A stretch of 64,000 nt of DNA from Bythopirellula polymerisocia (GTDB lineage Bacteria; Planctomycetota; Planctomycetia; Pirellulales; Lacipirellulaceae). The translations under genes were made by a program, and so were the position numbers. The stretch lies in NCBI RefSeq assembly GCF_007860015.1, contig NZ_SJPS01000003.1, positions 434,001 through 498,000 of the forward strand. The letters run 5' to 3'. Shown here one piece after another: positions 26,570-36,396 of the stretch. A model generated the notes under the pieces. That model saw only the letters and a program-made list of their open reading frames with translations, searched no databases and was not told the origin of the DNA. Position 1 is the stretch's first letter. Each line of letters begins with the position of its first letter.

Positions 26570-27562
26570 ATGAATGCAGATAAAAAAAACACCCCAGCAA
26601 AGCCTTTGAGAACGGTCTCTTGGTTAGATATGCTCAACGCGAGTGCATTGCTCGCGATCACACCCGAGTATGGCACAGTCAAACGTGCGCGGGGCAAGGA
26701 GTACGGCAAGCAACCAACTTTCATTCAGCCCGCTCCAATGCCACTGGAGTTTAAGACGATCGCCGGAGTGAAAGTGCGTTTTGCCCATGCTCCTCGCGAG
26801 AACTGTCCGACGGTCCTGCTGATGAATCCCTTGCCTCAGAGCATTGTCGCGTTTGCTCCACTCTGGAACGGATTGGCAAGTCAGTTCAATCTGTACGCCT
26901 ACGACTTACCGGGATTCGGTGGCAGTGAGGGTGGCCCTGAGTACATGACCTTTGAAGCACAGGGACGCTTTCTGCGCGATTTCATTTCCGAATTTGACAT
27001 CCAGAGTCCCCATCTTTTTGGACCCGATGTGGGAATGTCTGCGGCATTGGCTTATGTAACGCACTTTCCAAACGACGTCGCAAGTCTCGTTATTGGGGAT
27101 GGTCCTGGCATCGCACCCTCGAGCAATGGCAGCGTCATTAACAAAATTGTGAACTCAGCTTTCTGGCGTCAGGTCTTCAAGATCGCTGGAGCGGCGACAT
27201 TTGTGCATGCCGGCAATGCCCTGTGCTACGTGAACTACGCCCCCAATGAAGAAGAGATATCTGACTACATCACTTCTTATTCCGGGCGCATCGGACCAAT
27301 CACTCAGTGGTTCAAGGACTATCCAAAAAGCCTTGCGTACGTGGATCCCAAACTCTCGGAAATCGATAAGCCCGTGCTGGTCTTCTGGGGAGCCCAAGAC
27401 CAACTGCTGCTCGTGGAGAATTCCCAACGACTCAGCCAGCGGCTAAAACGAAGTAAGCTGCACGTGTTTGAGAACTGCGGACATTACTCGTATCAGGACC
27501 AGCATGAGAGATTCTTGACTATGCTCATTGATTGGGTTTCTAACGAACATAAGGCCGTTTGA
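26570..27562 (+). CDS. Alpha/beta hydrolase (dehalogenase/epoxide-hydrolase-like)
   Basis: 330 residues. Alpha/beta fold features: oxyanion region LLMNPLPQS, YAYDLPGFGGSEGGPEYM, nucleophile elbow HLFGPDVGMSAALAY (Asp as nucleophile, as in haloalkane dehalogenases and epoxide hydrolases), acid in VLVFWGAQDQLLL, catalytic His in FENCGHYSYQDQ. The substrate cannot be read from sequence. It lacks a signal peptide, so it is probably cytoplasmic. Middle gene of the sulfatase operon. Confidence 0.88.
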   Translation: MNADKKNTPAKPLRTVSWLDMLNASALLAITPEYGTVKRARGKEYGKQPTFIQPAPMPLEFKTIAGVKVRFAHAPRENCPTVLLMNPLPQSIVAFAPLWNGLASQFNLYAYDLPGFGGSEGGPEYMTFEAQGRFLRDFISEFDIQSPHLFGPDVGMSAALAYVTHFPNDVASLVIGDGPGIAPSSNGSVINKIVNSAFWRQVFKIAGAATFVHAGNALCYVNYAPNEEEISDYITSYSGRIGPITQWFKDYPKSLAYVDPKLSEIDKPVLVFWGAQDQLLLVENSQRLSQRLKRSKLHVFENCGHYSYQDQHERFLTMLIDWVSNEHKAV

Positions 27563-27605
27563 TCGGCGCCAGCACACGAGTTTCCAAGACGACATCGGGA
27601 GAAAA

Positions 27606-28223
27606 ATGGTCATGGCAAAGCCAGACAACCTCAAGACTTCGACATCGGTCATCGTTGACCTGCCTGCAGAAAAGTTTGACTTAGCAGACTGGATTGTGCA
27701 TTTCTCGAACGAAGAGTACGTGGCCTGTACTCCGGCCACGGGGGCGCACAAAGTGATGTATGTTTACCGTGCCGGCGATGGTCGCTGGGTGTTCCGCAAT
27801 GATGAAACTGCGGCGGGTTTCTTGATGACCCAGCTTTATCGTGAGGAAATAATGGAACCTCAGCACATCTTCCTGGTCAGCCCTCGCACAAAGGGGCGTC
27901 TGCTCGGATGTGTGCCGCTCACTCTTCAGATTACGTGGGACATGAAGGTTGAGCCGGTAGATAAGAATCGCTCCAAGTTCACTTGCACCGTGGGGGCTCG
28001 CCTCAATCCTTTGCTATTTATCGCAGGCCTGTTAATACGCCTGTCATATTGGACGGAGGCGCATACTGAAGAGGAGACGCCTCACTTCGCTGAGAGTGCG
28101 GCCCGCTGGGCAACTCGAGACGATCCTGAGCAACGCCCCACCTATGTAGGTGCGATTGGCCAATTCCCAGTAATGCCTAGTCCGACTCTACCGCCTAGTT
28201 CTGATCGACGTGAACTAAGCTAG
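27606..28223 (+). CDS. SRPBCC/START-like domain protein, unknown
   Basis: 205 residues from ATG 27606 (GGGAG four bases upstream; ATG 27612 at ten bases is an alternative). The pattern STSVIVDLPAEKFDLADWIV, VMYVYRAGDGRWVFR, EPQHIFLVSPRTKGRLLG and ITWDMKVEPVDKNRSKFTCT fits a helix-grip ligand-binding fold, but the match is by shape. Third gene of the operon, 43 bases after the hydrolase. Possibly binds a hydrophobic product. Confidence 0.65.
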   Translation: MVMAKPDNLKTSTSVIVDLPAEKFDLADWIVHFSNEEYVACTPATGAHKVMYVYRAGDGRWVFRNDETAAGFLMTQLYREEIMEPQHIFLVSPRTKGRLLGCVPLTLQITWDMKVEPVDKNRSKFTCTVGARLNPLLFIAGLLIRLSYWTEAHTEEETPHFAESAARWATRDDPEQRPTYVGAIGQFPVMPSPTLPPSSDRRELS

Positions 28224-28563
28224 CGCTGATTTGTCTCACCTGCTTGATTGTGCACTTGGGGGAGCAAAGGATCGCGTATCACGGGCGTCTCAAGAACGGG
28301 CCAGTTCCCGCAGCGGTCGGAGGCACCGCACTTAATTCGCACCTTGCCAACTTGCTGAATGTGCATAAGTCTCAGCGAGTTCGCCGGGATGCCAAGGCGC
28401 ACACTTCGCCATTTTCTCGACTAAAATGGGATCATCTGTGCAGCTAGCGTAAGCTGCCCGATTTTACTCCAGAGGGACAGGAGGTTCAGCAGGAAGCCGA
28501 TTGAGGCCATCGGCTGGCGGAGCCGGGAAGGGAAGCACGTGCCGACGGCCTGGAGTCGTCGCC
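28224..28563. other. Spacer before recombinase-like gene
   Basis: 340 bases. The last ~120 bases are GC-rich like the following gene and unlike the operon before it. No gene, att core or clear repeat seen. Confidence 0.4.
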
Positions 28564-29604
28564 ATGTCCTACAGCTTTGAAACCGTCGCCGCCAAGTATC
28601 TCACCGCCAAGAAGCTCTCATCCGGCACCTGCAAAGAGTATCGGGGCACCGTCACGAAGTGGACCACCTGGGGAAAGGGAGTCGACGTCGATCAGATTGG
28701 CAGGGTCCACCTGCGGGACTTCCTCGACTGGGTCTACGAAAAGGCGGCAGCGGACGGTGGGTCGAATGCTGGCCGTACCGCCAACAAGTCCCGCGAGAAC
28801 CTGAGAGCGATCCTGTCATGGGCCTGGGAGCAGGACTACCTGGAGAAGCTTCCGCGGTTTCCCAAGCCGAAGCCGCAACGCGACGTCGCCGGTCGGCACT
28901 ATCTCACCAAGGCTGACCTGAACGCACTTTATTTCGCAACCTACGAACTGGAGCGGCCGAGAGGGTGGAAGCAACCGCTCACCGTTGGCCACTACTGGCG
29001 GGCGGCGCTGGTTGTGTTCTTCAATTACGGTGTCGACACAGGAACGGTCTTCAAGACGGCCGCGTTCCACGAGCCTATACTGTGGCGGCACGTCTGCTGG
29101 CGACCTGAACCACCGAACGGTCAAGGGAAAGAGTCCCGCTACGGCTGGCTTTACTATCGCCGTGTGTTGACGAAGAAGCAGTTCTATCGTCCGATGAACC
29201 GAGTCGTACAGGTGCATCTGAAGAGCCTCCGGCCCGAGGTGGCTGAGCCGGACCAGCCAGTGTTCCACTGCGGTAGCTCTCGCCCGAACTCGCAGTTCCA
29301 ACGGCTTTGCGCCTTGGCCGGGGTCAAGCCGAAGCAGGATGTGGAAACGGGCGAGGAGAAGCTTTGGGTTTTAAAAGATCTTCGAAAAACCTGCGCGACC
29401 TACTACGATGAACACATGCCTGAGTCTTCCATCGAGATCCTCGGGCACTCGGTAGGCGGCGTAACGTACCGGCACTATGCCCACCGGGACCCGCTTGCCT
29501 TCAAGGCGATCATGTCACTGCCTCAGCCATCGGCTTTCACCGCGCTGGTGCACGGATTTGACGGCGAGTGCCCATGCTGCCGCCGCAGGTTCCGCCAGGC
29601 CTAA
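28564..29604 (+). CDS. Tyrosine-recombinase-like protein with degenerate active site
   Basis: 346 residues from ATG 28564. The N-terminal SAM-like domain is recognisable (FETVAAKYLTAKKLSSGTCK, YRGTVTKWTTWGKG). In the catalytic half the first Arg motif (usually TGxRxxE) reads FFNYGVDTGTVFKT, with no Arg, and the His of HxxR is replaced (KDLRKTCATYY). GHSVGGVTYRHY retains His and Tyr. The C-terminus ends with a zinc-ribbon-like CPCCRRRF. Similar degenerate integrases occur in planctomycete genomes, but activity is doubtful. High GC compared with both sides suggests transfer. Confidence 0.75.
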   Translation: MSYSFETVAAKYLTAKKLSSGTCKEYRGTVTKWTTWGKGVDVDQIGRVHLRDFLDWVYEKAAADGGSNAGRTANKSRENLRAILSWAWEQDYLEKLPRFPKPKPQRDVAGRHYLTKADLNALYFATYELERPRGWKQPLTVGHYWRAALVVFFNYGVDTGTVFKTAAFHEPILWRHVCWRPEPPNGQGKESRYGWLYYRRVLTKKQFYRPMNRVVQVHLKSLRPEVAEPDQPVFHCGSSRPNSQFQRLCALAGVKPKQDVETGEEKLWVLKDLRKTCATYYDEHMPESSIEILGHSVGGVTYRHYAHRDPLAFKAIMSLPQPSAFTALVHGFDGECPCCRRRFRQA

Positions 29605-29962
29605 AATCCGACCGGAGCGGCGTCTCCCGGCTTAGCTGCGGAGATGTCGCCGTCGGTGGGCCACCTCAGCGGATTGGCAGGGCTGCTAACTTGCTGAAAC
29701 TGGTCCAACTTCTGCAACTTAGCAGACAACCAAGCTAACGTCCTTGTGCTCAACCGACGCGGCAATGAGAATTGTTGGAGAGAAGCACGGGTGGTGAGTC
29801 TCATGCCCGCAATGGGTCGGATATCCCGCCATTTCGATAGTTCGGAATTCGTTTTAACAAAGCAAAGTATCGTGCTGGAAGTTCCTTTCGCTGCTCCCGC
29901 ATGACTTGTCGACTACTGAGAAGGTTCAGCTTTGCACACGAATCTCAATAGCCCAAAAACAT
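29605..29962. other. Convergent intergenic region
   Basis: 358 bases between the rightward recombinase-like gene and the leftward kinase gene, both ending here. No convincing ORF or T-tailed hairpin was found. Confidence 0.4.
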
Positions 29963-32557
29963 CTACTCCTCTTCCTCGATTTTGGGTGAATGGACATCCA
30001 ATTGCTCAATCGCTTCCCTCAGTTTCTTGAGGTTAAGCCGATCTCTACCTGCGGATGGGTTACTTGCCTCCAACTGCTCAAGCAAATCAGAGGCTTCTTG
30101 GATCGCAGCAAGTACGTCATTCTCCCTTCCAGCGACTCGCAAGGATATTGCATATTCCTCAAGCAAAGTGGCAAGTAAAACTATTTGATCACTTGCGTCA
30201 GTGGTGGCATCCAACCTGCTGCGCGCTTCAAGAATTGACTGCTCTTGATCGCGGAGTCCTTCATCAACGTTCCCCATTTTCACCAAAGCATTGCCCCTGT
30301 TGCTCAATGCAACCAGATCGTCAGGTAGTGCCATAAGGCATCCGCTATACGCTTGAGCCGCTTCAGCATGTCTTCCCATTTCATCGAGCTGAATTCCCTC
30401 GAAAAAGATCGCATTGTAGTAGGTTCGATCGATGCGTCTCATATCTCGATAGGCAGCGAGTATTCCCTCGTCTGATAGTGGATCAGCAAAGGGCGGGCGC
30501 ACCCATGAAGCTGCAGCTCCCCAGCGGCGATCTCGCACGATATAAAAGAGTTCGGCCGCGTCCTGTGGCGCGGTCTGCTTGGCAAGCGCCCTGAGGCGAA
30601 TGGCCTCCTGATCGTGGTGTGTTCTCACATCGCCGTCGGTTAGGTCCCCTAAGCGTTGATAACAGCTTGCAAGTACCCAATAGTAACCCTTCGTAGGTGG
30701 ATGCAGCTTATCGGCAATCGCCAACATTGAGCGAGCTTTGCTGATCGTTTTTAACTTTTGCGCAGCAGTCTGACCATGAGGCTCCATCCAAAGCACTTCG
30801 TAGTGAGAAATACAGATCAACAATTCGTAGACCTGAGGAATAAGTTGATCAATATAACCCTTGGGCAAGTTCTTGCTTTGCAGACTTGCAAGCCACTTGG
30901 AGTCGTCGAGGACTCCATAAAGTCTGATTGCTTCTTCAGCCAACTCCGACGGACCAGAAGAGCGATCCCTTCGAGCCTTTTGGTATAGTTTCGTAAACTG
31001 CTGGTAGCGATCTAGTTCGTTGCTAAGTAATTCTATTTCTTTTCGAAACTGCTCACCTGCCGCACCAAGTTGGCTTGCGGTTGAGCTTGAGGCCGAGAGT
31101 AGTTGCCGTGCCAATATTTCCTGGTTTGAGTCAATCGCGGCGTTTACTTCTTCTAGGTCTTGCTGCAATTGTCTGGTCACCGCTGCTTGAAACGCAATGT
31201 GCCCTCCCAGCCAAACGGCAATTGTCAAACTGATCACGATAAAGCCAATAGCGATTGTCCACGCAATTTCGGCATGTCGCCGAGACCATTTTGCCAGTTT
31301 CGTAAATAGGGTAGGTGGAATTGCCTCGATTGGCTCGTTGTTCAGATAACGACTGACGTCTTGTGCCAGTGAGCTAGCCGACTCGTACCGGCGGTTGCGT
31401 TCCTTTTCCAATGCCTTCATGACAATCAGATCTAGATCGCCCCGAATAGTAGAAGTCATTTTCCGTCGGTCGAATATCTCCCGCTGCTGCACCGGGAGTG
31501 TCGAATCGTCGGAACCCTTGAGCGTGCTGAGCCGGGTACTGGGCCTGAGGGGATCGACATCACAAATTATTCGACGGACCTCATCAATACTCAGCTTTGA
31601 TAGCTCCTCTCGATTGAAAGGAGTCGTGCCTGTAAGCAGCTCGTAGAGTAAGACGCCAAGCGAATAGACGTCGCTACGGATGTCAATATCGAGCCCGTGC
31701 TGATCTGCCTGCTCAGGACTCATGTAGAGCGGCGTACCTACAAGCTGCGCAAAGTGAGTGAACAATGTTTTATCCGTAAGATCATGGCTGAGCGCCTTGG
31801 CGACACCAAAATCGATCACTTTTACCACAGGTTGGCCATCGTGATTGGTGATCTGCACGTTAGAAGGTTTTAGATCGCGATGGATAATTCCCTTCTGATG
31901 GGCGTGATGTACCGCCTGGCAGAGGGTGATGAAGAGATTCAGACGGCTTTCCAGCGAAAGCCTATGTTTGTCGCAGTATTCTGTTATCGGAATACCACGG
32001 ACTAACTCCATTACAAAGTAGGGCCGACCCTGCTCTGTGGTTCCTCCGTCGAACACTCGGGCGATGGAGGGATGATCCATCATGGCCAACGCCTGCCGTT
32101 CCGCCTCAAATCGAGCAATCACATCGCGACTGTCCATGCCGGGATTGATGACCTTGAGGGCGACTTTTCTTTTGACCGGCTCAAGCTGAGCGGCCAAGTA
32201 GACTGTGCCCATTCCGCCACGGCCGATCTCTTTGAGAATCTTGTAGCGGTCGACAACGGGATGGGAAGAAATATCCGACATTACCGACGTCTCTTCAGTA
32301 CCAACGTCGCCGCTTGTTTCTTTCTCACCCAATTGGGGATTTAGCACTTGAAATGCGCCGACTAGTCGATGATCTTCGGAGTCCCTGTGGGCGATCAGCA
32401 GCCGATTGACTTCCTTTTGTAACGAGGCGTCCAGGTGACATGCCTCGTCAACGTAATCGGTCCGCGCGGCAGGATTTTCGATATCAAGCGCTGCGAAGAA
32501 AATCGACTTGGCAGAGTTTTCGGTCGACGAGAGATTTTCCATCGGCTGCGAGACCAT
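29963..32557 (-). CDS. Membrane Ser/Thr protein kinase with C-terminal TPR-like repeats
   Basis: 864 residues. Kinase domain about 104-390: glycine loop IGRGGMGTVY (111-120), Lys in KVALKV (~135), catalytic HRDLKPSN (226-233), DFG (249-251), GTPLYMSPEQA. One membrane helix near 430-452 (IAWTIAIGFIVISLTIAVWL). A coiled coil follows (LQQDLEEVNAAIDSNQEILA), then an extracytoplasmic helical region with TPR-like units (EGIQLDEMGRHAEAAQAYSG; LSNRGNALVKMGNVDEGL). Planctomycete PknB-type kinases of this layout often pair with ECF sigma factors. The nearest here is at 38040-38597, upstream on the same strand. Confidence 0.9.
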   Translation of the reverse strand: MVSQPMENLSSTENSAKSIFFAALDIENPAARTDYVDEACHLDASLQKEVNRLLIAHRDSEDHRLVGAFQVLNPQLGEKETSGDVGTEETSVMSDISSHPVVDRYKILKEIGRGGMGTVYLAAQLEPVKRKVALKVINPGMDSRDVIARFEAERQALAMMDHPSIARVFDGGTTEQGRPYFVMELVRGIPITEYCDKHRLSLESRLNLFITLCQAVHHAHQKGIIHRDLKPSNVQITNHDGQPVVKVIDFGVAKALSHDLTDKTLFTHFAQLVGTPLYMSPEQADQHGLDIDIRSDVYSLGVLLYELLTGTTPFNREELSKLSIDEVRRIICDVDPLRPSTRLSTLKGSDDSTLPVQQREIFDRRKMTSTIRGDLDLIVMKALEKERNRRYESASSLAQDVSRYLNNEPIEAIPPTLFTKLAKWSRRHAEIAWTIAIGFIVISLTIAVWLGGHIAFQAAVTRQLQQDLEEVNAAIDSNQEILARQLLSASSSTASQLGAAGEQFRKEIELLSNELDRYQQFTKLYQKARRDRSSGPSELAEEAIRLYGVLDDSKWLASLQSKNLPKGYIDQLIPQVYELLICISHYEVLWMEPHGQTAAQKLKTISKARSMLAIADKLHPPTKGYYWVLASCYQRLGDLTDGDVRTHHDQEAIRLRALAKQTAPQDAAELFYIVRDRRWGAAASWVRPPFADPLSDEGILAAYRDMRRIDRTYYNAIFFEGIQLDEMGRHAEAAQAYSGCLMALPDDLVALSNRGNALVKMGNVDEGLRDQEQSILEARSRLDATTDASDQIVLLATLLEEYAISLRVAGRENDVLAAIQEASDLLEQLEASNPSAGRDRLNLKKLREAIEQLDVHSPKIEEEE

Positions 32558-32647
32558 GGTTAGAGGGTCGGGCTGTCAATTCATCATAGCAGAATGGTGG
32601 GAGTCAGTAGTAATTGACTAATTATTATCACTTCACCGATCAACACA

Positions 32648-35600
32648 TCAAACAGATGAGCAGGCAGAACCTCGATTTCCCAAAAATCGATCTGCAAAGT
32701 GCGACTTTTTCGTCAGCCTTAGCGTGCTGAGAATCCATGCTGGAACTATTGCTAGTAGCAGAAGAGAGCTCGGTTCGGGAACTGCCACGCTGACTGCCGA
32801 TTGAGTAGCACTGCGGCCGTAGTTAGCCTGCCAGTTAGCGAGGTATCCAATCGCAGGGTTTCGTTGCCAGATGAGAAAGTCCGCACCGTCGACGTCGCCA
32901 TCGAGATCGAAGTCGCCACTTTCGATAGTCGGAAGCCCACTAGCTGAGAAGAGCACATTTAGGGCGTGGCCGGAGTCGCCAAGAGATAAATAGAATGCAC
33001 CACTGCCAAGGTCGTTCAGAAATTGACTCTCGTCAAAGACAAAGGTACCAGCGGAAAAGCCGCTGATCGTACCGAGGGCCGTGGCGACGGTCCAGCTATA
33101 GTCCTGAGTGTTATCAAAGTTTATGGCTTGACCGGGATCGTCGAGCGAGTCAAGTGTATGGAGCGAAATGATCATCGGTTCAGCAACAGTGCCGATGTTG
33201 ATAAGATCGCTTTCGACAGCTAAAAGATCGTAGTCGGTGCCCGAGATTCCTTGGGCATCGCGGACTTCGAGTTCGAGTGTCGATGCCCCTTCAAAAGTCA
33301 TGTTCCCGCCGATTGTCAGCATTCCGGGACTAAAACCGGGGGATACAGTAGAGAATGTACCAGCGTCAACATTACCAACGGATTTGCCAAGTCCCTTAAA
33401 CTTGGCAGGATCAAATCCGGGAATTCCTAACATCTTTATATTAGGAACATCGATCTCACCTGCGAGATCGACTGCGAGCGTACCTGTCAATTCAGCGGGG
33501 GTTGACGATTTTATTTTGCCTTTAACATTTATCAGACTCTTGCCGGTGAAATGCCAATTCGTGGCTTGGGCCGTGGCACCTGCTTCAACGGCCAGCGATC
33601 CGGTGATAGTTGCATTGCCCGTAGTGGCCACATTGCCGAGGACAACCGCAGACGCCAGCGCTTTGACATCGATCGCTCCTGGCCCGAAAATACTCGCTCC
33701 AGCACCCAGGGTCAGCGTGCCATCGTTAACAAGCAACTGCCCATCGATGTTCACGACGCCCGACTCGATTGTGTTATCACCGTAGCAATTTACCAGTCCG
33801 AACCCACCTCCACTCGGGGGAGTCGTGACAACGGCACCGTCCAGAGTGGCGTCGGAAATTGTCCCGCCCACTTTGACGGGACCCACAATCCGTACTTGCT
33901 TGTCGAGTGTTCCATCAATCGTGACCAGGCCGTCTTGCAGTTCTAAAATGCCACTCCCGCCCAAAGTTGCCCCGTCGGCAATGACAAAATGACCGCCATT
34001 ATTGACATACATGGGGACATTGACCGCCAACGTGCCGGAAGTCAACGTGCTCACCGAAGTCGAAATCGAGAGTGATCCCTGATTGATCGATAAGATTCCA
34101 TTGCTTGAGAACGTCGTTCCGTGTGCTGAAACGCTTCCCTCGATCACGCCCTCACCCTCCACGCGAGATCCACTTCCGTTAGAGATGCCTTCCTGGCCTA
34201 GAGAAAGTGTGCTTCCTGCCTCTAAGTGAATAGTACCCGTGTTCACAAACGGAGAAGCGAACGATCCAGGAGAGGCGTCTGGTGGCTCCCCGTGAAGAGT
34301 TATGTCACGTCCACCACGCAGTTCCAATGAGCCCGCGTTGGACCATAGTCCGTCAATCGCAGGCATAGTGGAGCTAGGACCATCCAGAATTACCACGGCA
34401 TCGCTATGCCGAAGCTCAAAGGGCGTTCCACCGGAATTTTGGGGAAGCACAATCGAACCGTTTCCCCTGGCGATCCAGGTACCCTCCGTAAGTGTTGCCT
34501 CAGGGATTAACTGCAGTGGCGCCAGTGGATGGACCACAATACTGTTCGTCTTAGGAATCGCGACAGTACCTTCGTGAACTTCCAGCGTCCCTGGATTGTC
34601 AAACGGCTGATTCGAGTCGAGATTTAGTTGCCCCCCAGAGTCCACGAGCATGGCGCCACTGTTTGCGAACGCACCATCAATCGTCAATGAAGAATCCGTG
34701 AGTATGTTTATCGCTCCGCTGTTACTTCCGCCCGCTTCGAATTGAGCTGAAGAAGTATTGTTGATATTTAGCGTTCCACCAATCGCGGCGTTTCCTTCGA
34801 CGATGAACTGGGAATCGTCAATATCGACGCTGCCAGCGCCTGAGTAGGCTCCACCTACATTCAAGTTCGATAGGACTGCAACATCGATGGTTCCGGCATT
34901 GATTAAGTCTGCAGCTAAAGTAGCAGCAGAGACATTCTCAATGATGAATGCGCCATCATTCGTGGCCAGTGAAGCCATGGTAAGGTGGCCGTTGTCAACA
35001 GTGACAATTCCTGCCCCGTGATTGATGAACCCTGCGTCAAGAGTTAGAGTCTTACTAGGTTGAATATTCATCGATCCCGCGTTAGAGACAAATCCTCCGA
35101 GCTTAAGCGTCCCGCTGTTGACGTTAACGTTACCGGTGTTGCTGAAGGCGATACCGAAATAAGTCGTTCCTGCCCCGCCGCTTTTGGTGAAGGTACCGGC
35201 GTTGTTGATTTGCGATGGAGCACCGATGAAGCCGTCGAAGATTTCGCCGTCGAAGTTAGTATCGAACGTAGCCCCGAGCTGGTTGTTGAGCACCGCTCCA
35301 TTGCCGGTAATGAATTGGCCGGCCGTCCAGGTGGCAGAGCCAGCATTATTGAGGACGCGACCATTGAGGGTCTTGGAGTTGCTGCCACTCAGGTCCAGGC
35401 CGCCGTTGGCATTGGTTATGCCTGCGCCAGTCATCGTGCCCCTCGTCCAGGTAAGCATGCCCGAAGCGGTGATTGTCGATGTACCATCGATAGTGGCTGA
35501 GGAGTTCGTGAGAGCTAGATTCGTAAGTTCGAGATCACTTAATGCAGTCAAAGTACCATTGCTGATGTCCAGCGTTCCAGCGCCAGTCACACTTGCACCA

Positions 35601-36325
35601 GCTACGAAGCTTACGCCGCTCGATATCTGCAATGTGCTGCCGGCTGACACGTCGAAGCTACCGCTGCTTGTTCCGCCTCCCGATAGACTGAGCGTACCTG
35701 ACTGAACGTTAACAGCACCGGTATTGTTGAATGCGATATGGAATCTGGTCGTACCTGCCCCGCCGCTTTTGGTGAAGGTTCCGGCATTGTTGATTTGCGA
35801 TGGAGCACCGATGAAGCCGTCTAAGATTTCGCCGTCGAAGTTGGTATCGAATGTCGCCCCGAGCAGGTTGTTGAGCACTGCTCCATTGCCGGTAATGAAT
35901 TGGCCGGCCGTCCAGGTCGCAGCGCCAGCGTTATTGAGGACGCGACCATTGAGGGTCTTGGAGTTGCTGCCGCTCAGGTCCAGGCCGCCGTTGGCATGCG
36001 TGGTCCCCGTGCCAGTCATCGTGCCCCTCGTCCAGGTTGTGAGACCGGAGACAGTTAGGTCCGATGTGCCCGTAATCGTACCATTGGTTTGTTGCAGGTT
36101 CTCAATATTGATGGCTTGGTCCACTGTGACCGTGCCGCTTGAAATGACGGCGTCGAAAGTCTGACCTCCATTTCCGTTATTGGGAAACAGGAGACTGTCC
36201 CAATGAGAGGAATCCGACCAGTTGCCGGTGGAGCCGTCCCAGGTGCTGGTGACATCGGCGGCCGTTGCGAGCTGGCCCAGAGAAGCCATGGACAAGACAA
36301 CGCAGAGGAGGGTCTTAGGATTCAT
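32648..36325 (-). CDS. Large beta-repeat exported protein with dockerin-like and PEP-CTERM tail
   Basis: 1225 residues. Signal peptide TLLCVVLSMASLGQLATAAD. The body consists of autotransporter-like strand repeats (SGTLSLSGGG, NAGSMNIQPSKTLTLDAG, ASGATAQ-type turns). Two ~94-residue units are nearly identical: residues ~98-190 and ~293-385, both with GGLDLSGSNSKTLNGRVLNN and DGFIGAPSQINNAGTFTKSG. The C-terminus has dockerin-like FDLDGDVDGADFLIWQR, then VPEPSSLLLLAIVPAWIL and a basic stretch, followed by an unusual ~20-residue extension. Presumed surface adhesin or matrix protein. It runs 90 bases upstream of the kinase. Confidence 0.88.
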   Translation of the reverse strand: MNPKTLLCVVLSMASLGQLATAADVTSTWDGSTGNWSDSSHWDSLLFPNNGNGGQTFDAVISSGTVTVDQAINIENLQQTNGTITGTSDLTVSGLTTWTRGTMTGTGTTHANGGLDLSGSNSKTLNGRVLNNAGAATWTAGQFITGNGAVLNNLLGATFDTNFDGEILDGFIGAPSQINNAGTFTKSGGAGTTRFHIAFNNTGAVNVQSGTLSLSGGGTSSGSFDVSAGSTLQISSGVSFVAGASVTGAGTLDISNGTLTALSDLELTNLALTNSSATIDGTSTITASGMLTWTRGTMTGAGITNANGGLDLSGSNSKTLNGRVLNNAGSATWTAGQFITGNGAVLNNQLGATFDTNFDGEIFDGFIGAPSQINNAGTFTKSGGAGTTYFGIAFSNTGNVNVNSGTLKLGGFVSNAGSMNIQPSKTLTLDAGFINHGAGIVTVDNGHLTMASLATNDGAFIIENVSAATLAADLINAGTIDVAVLSNLNVGGAYSGAGSVDIDDSQFIVEGNAAIGGTLNINNTSSAQFEAGGSNSGAINILTDSSLTIDGAFANSGAMLVDSGGQLNLDSNQPFDNPGTLEVHEGTVAIPKTNSIVVHPLAPLQLIPEATLTEGTWIARGNGSIVLPQNSGGTPFELRHSDAVVILDGPSSTMPAIDGLWSNAGSLELRGGRDITLHGEPPDASPGSFASPFVNTGTIHLEAGSTLSLGQEGISNGSGSRVEGEGVIEGSVSAHGTTFSSNGILSINQGSLSISTSVSTLTSGTLAVNVPMYVNNGGHFVIADGATLGGSGILELQDGLVTIDGTLDKQVRIVGPVKVGGTISDATLDGAVVTTPPSGGGFGLVNCYGDNTIESGVVNIDGQLLVNDGTLTLGAGASIFGPGAIDVKALASAVVLGNVATTGNATITGSLAVEAGATAQATNWHFTGKSLINVKGKIKSSTPAELTGTLAVDLAGEIDVPNIKMLGIPGFDPAKFKGLGKSVGNVDAGTFSTVSPGFSPGMLTIGGNMTFEGASTLELEVRDAQGISGTDYDLLAVESDLINIGTVAEPMIISLHTLDSLDDPGQAINFDNTQDYSWTVATALGTISGFSAGTFVFDESQFLNDLGSGAFYLSLGDSGHALNVLFSASGLPTIESGDFDLDGDVDGADFLIWQRNPAIGYLANWQANYGRSATQSAVSVAVPEPSSLLLLAIVPAWILSTLRLTKKSHFADRFLGNRGSACSSV
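35171..35451. repeat. 281-bp intragenic duplication, copy A
   Basis: Aligns without gaps to 35756-36036, offset exactly 585 bases, with only scattered substitutions. It encodes the second of the two near-identical units in the large beta-repeat protein. Confidence 0.9.
35756..36036. repeat. 281-bp intragenic duplication, copy B
   Basis: Partner of 35171-35451. The high identity at DNA level, including third codon positions, points to recent duplication or gene conversion. Confidence 0.9.
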
Positions 36326-36396
36326 CAGTAATTCCTTGTAAAATCGTGAGCTGGTGTCTTCAAAGAAGTGGTATATCGTGTCGACAATCCTTGTGC

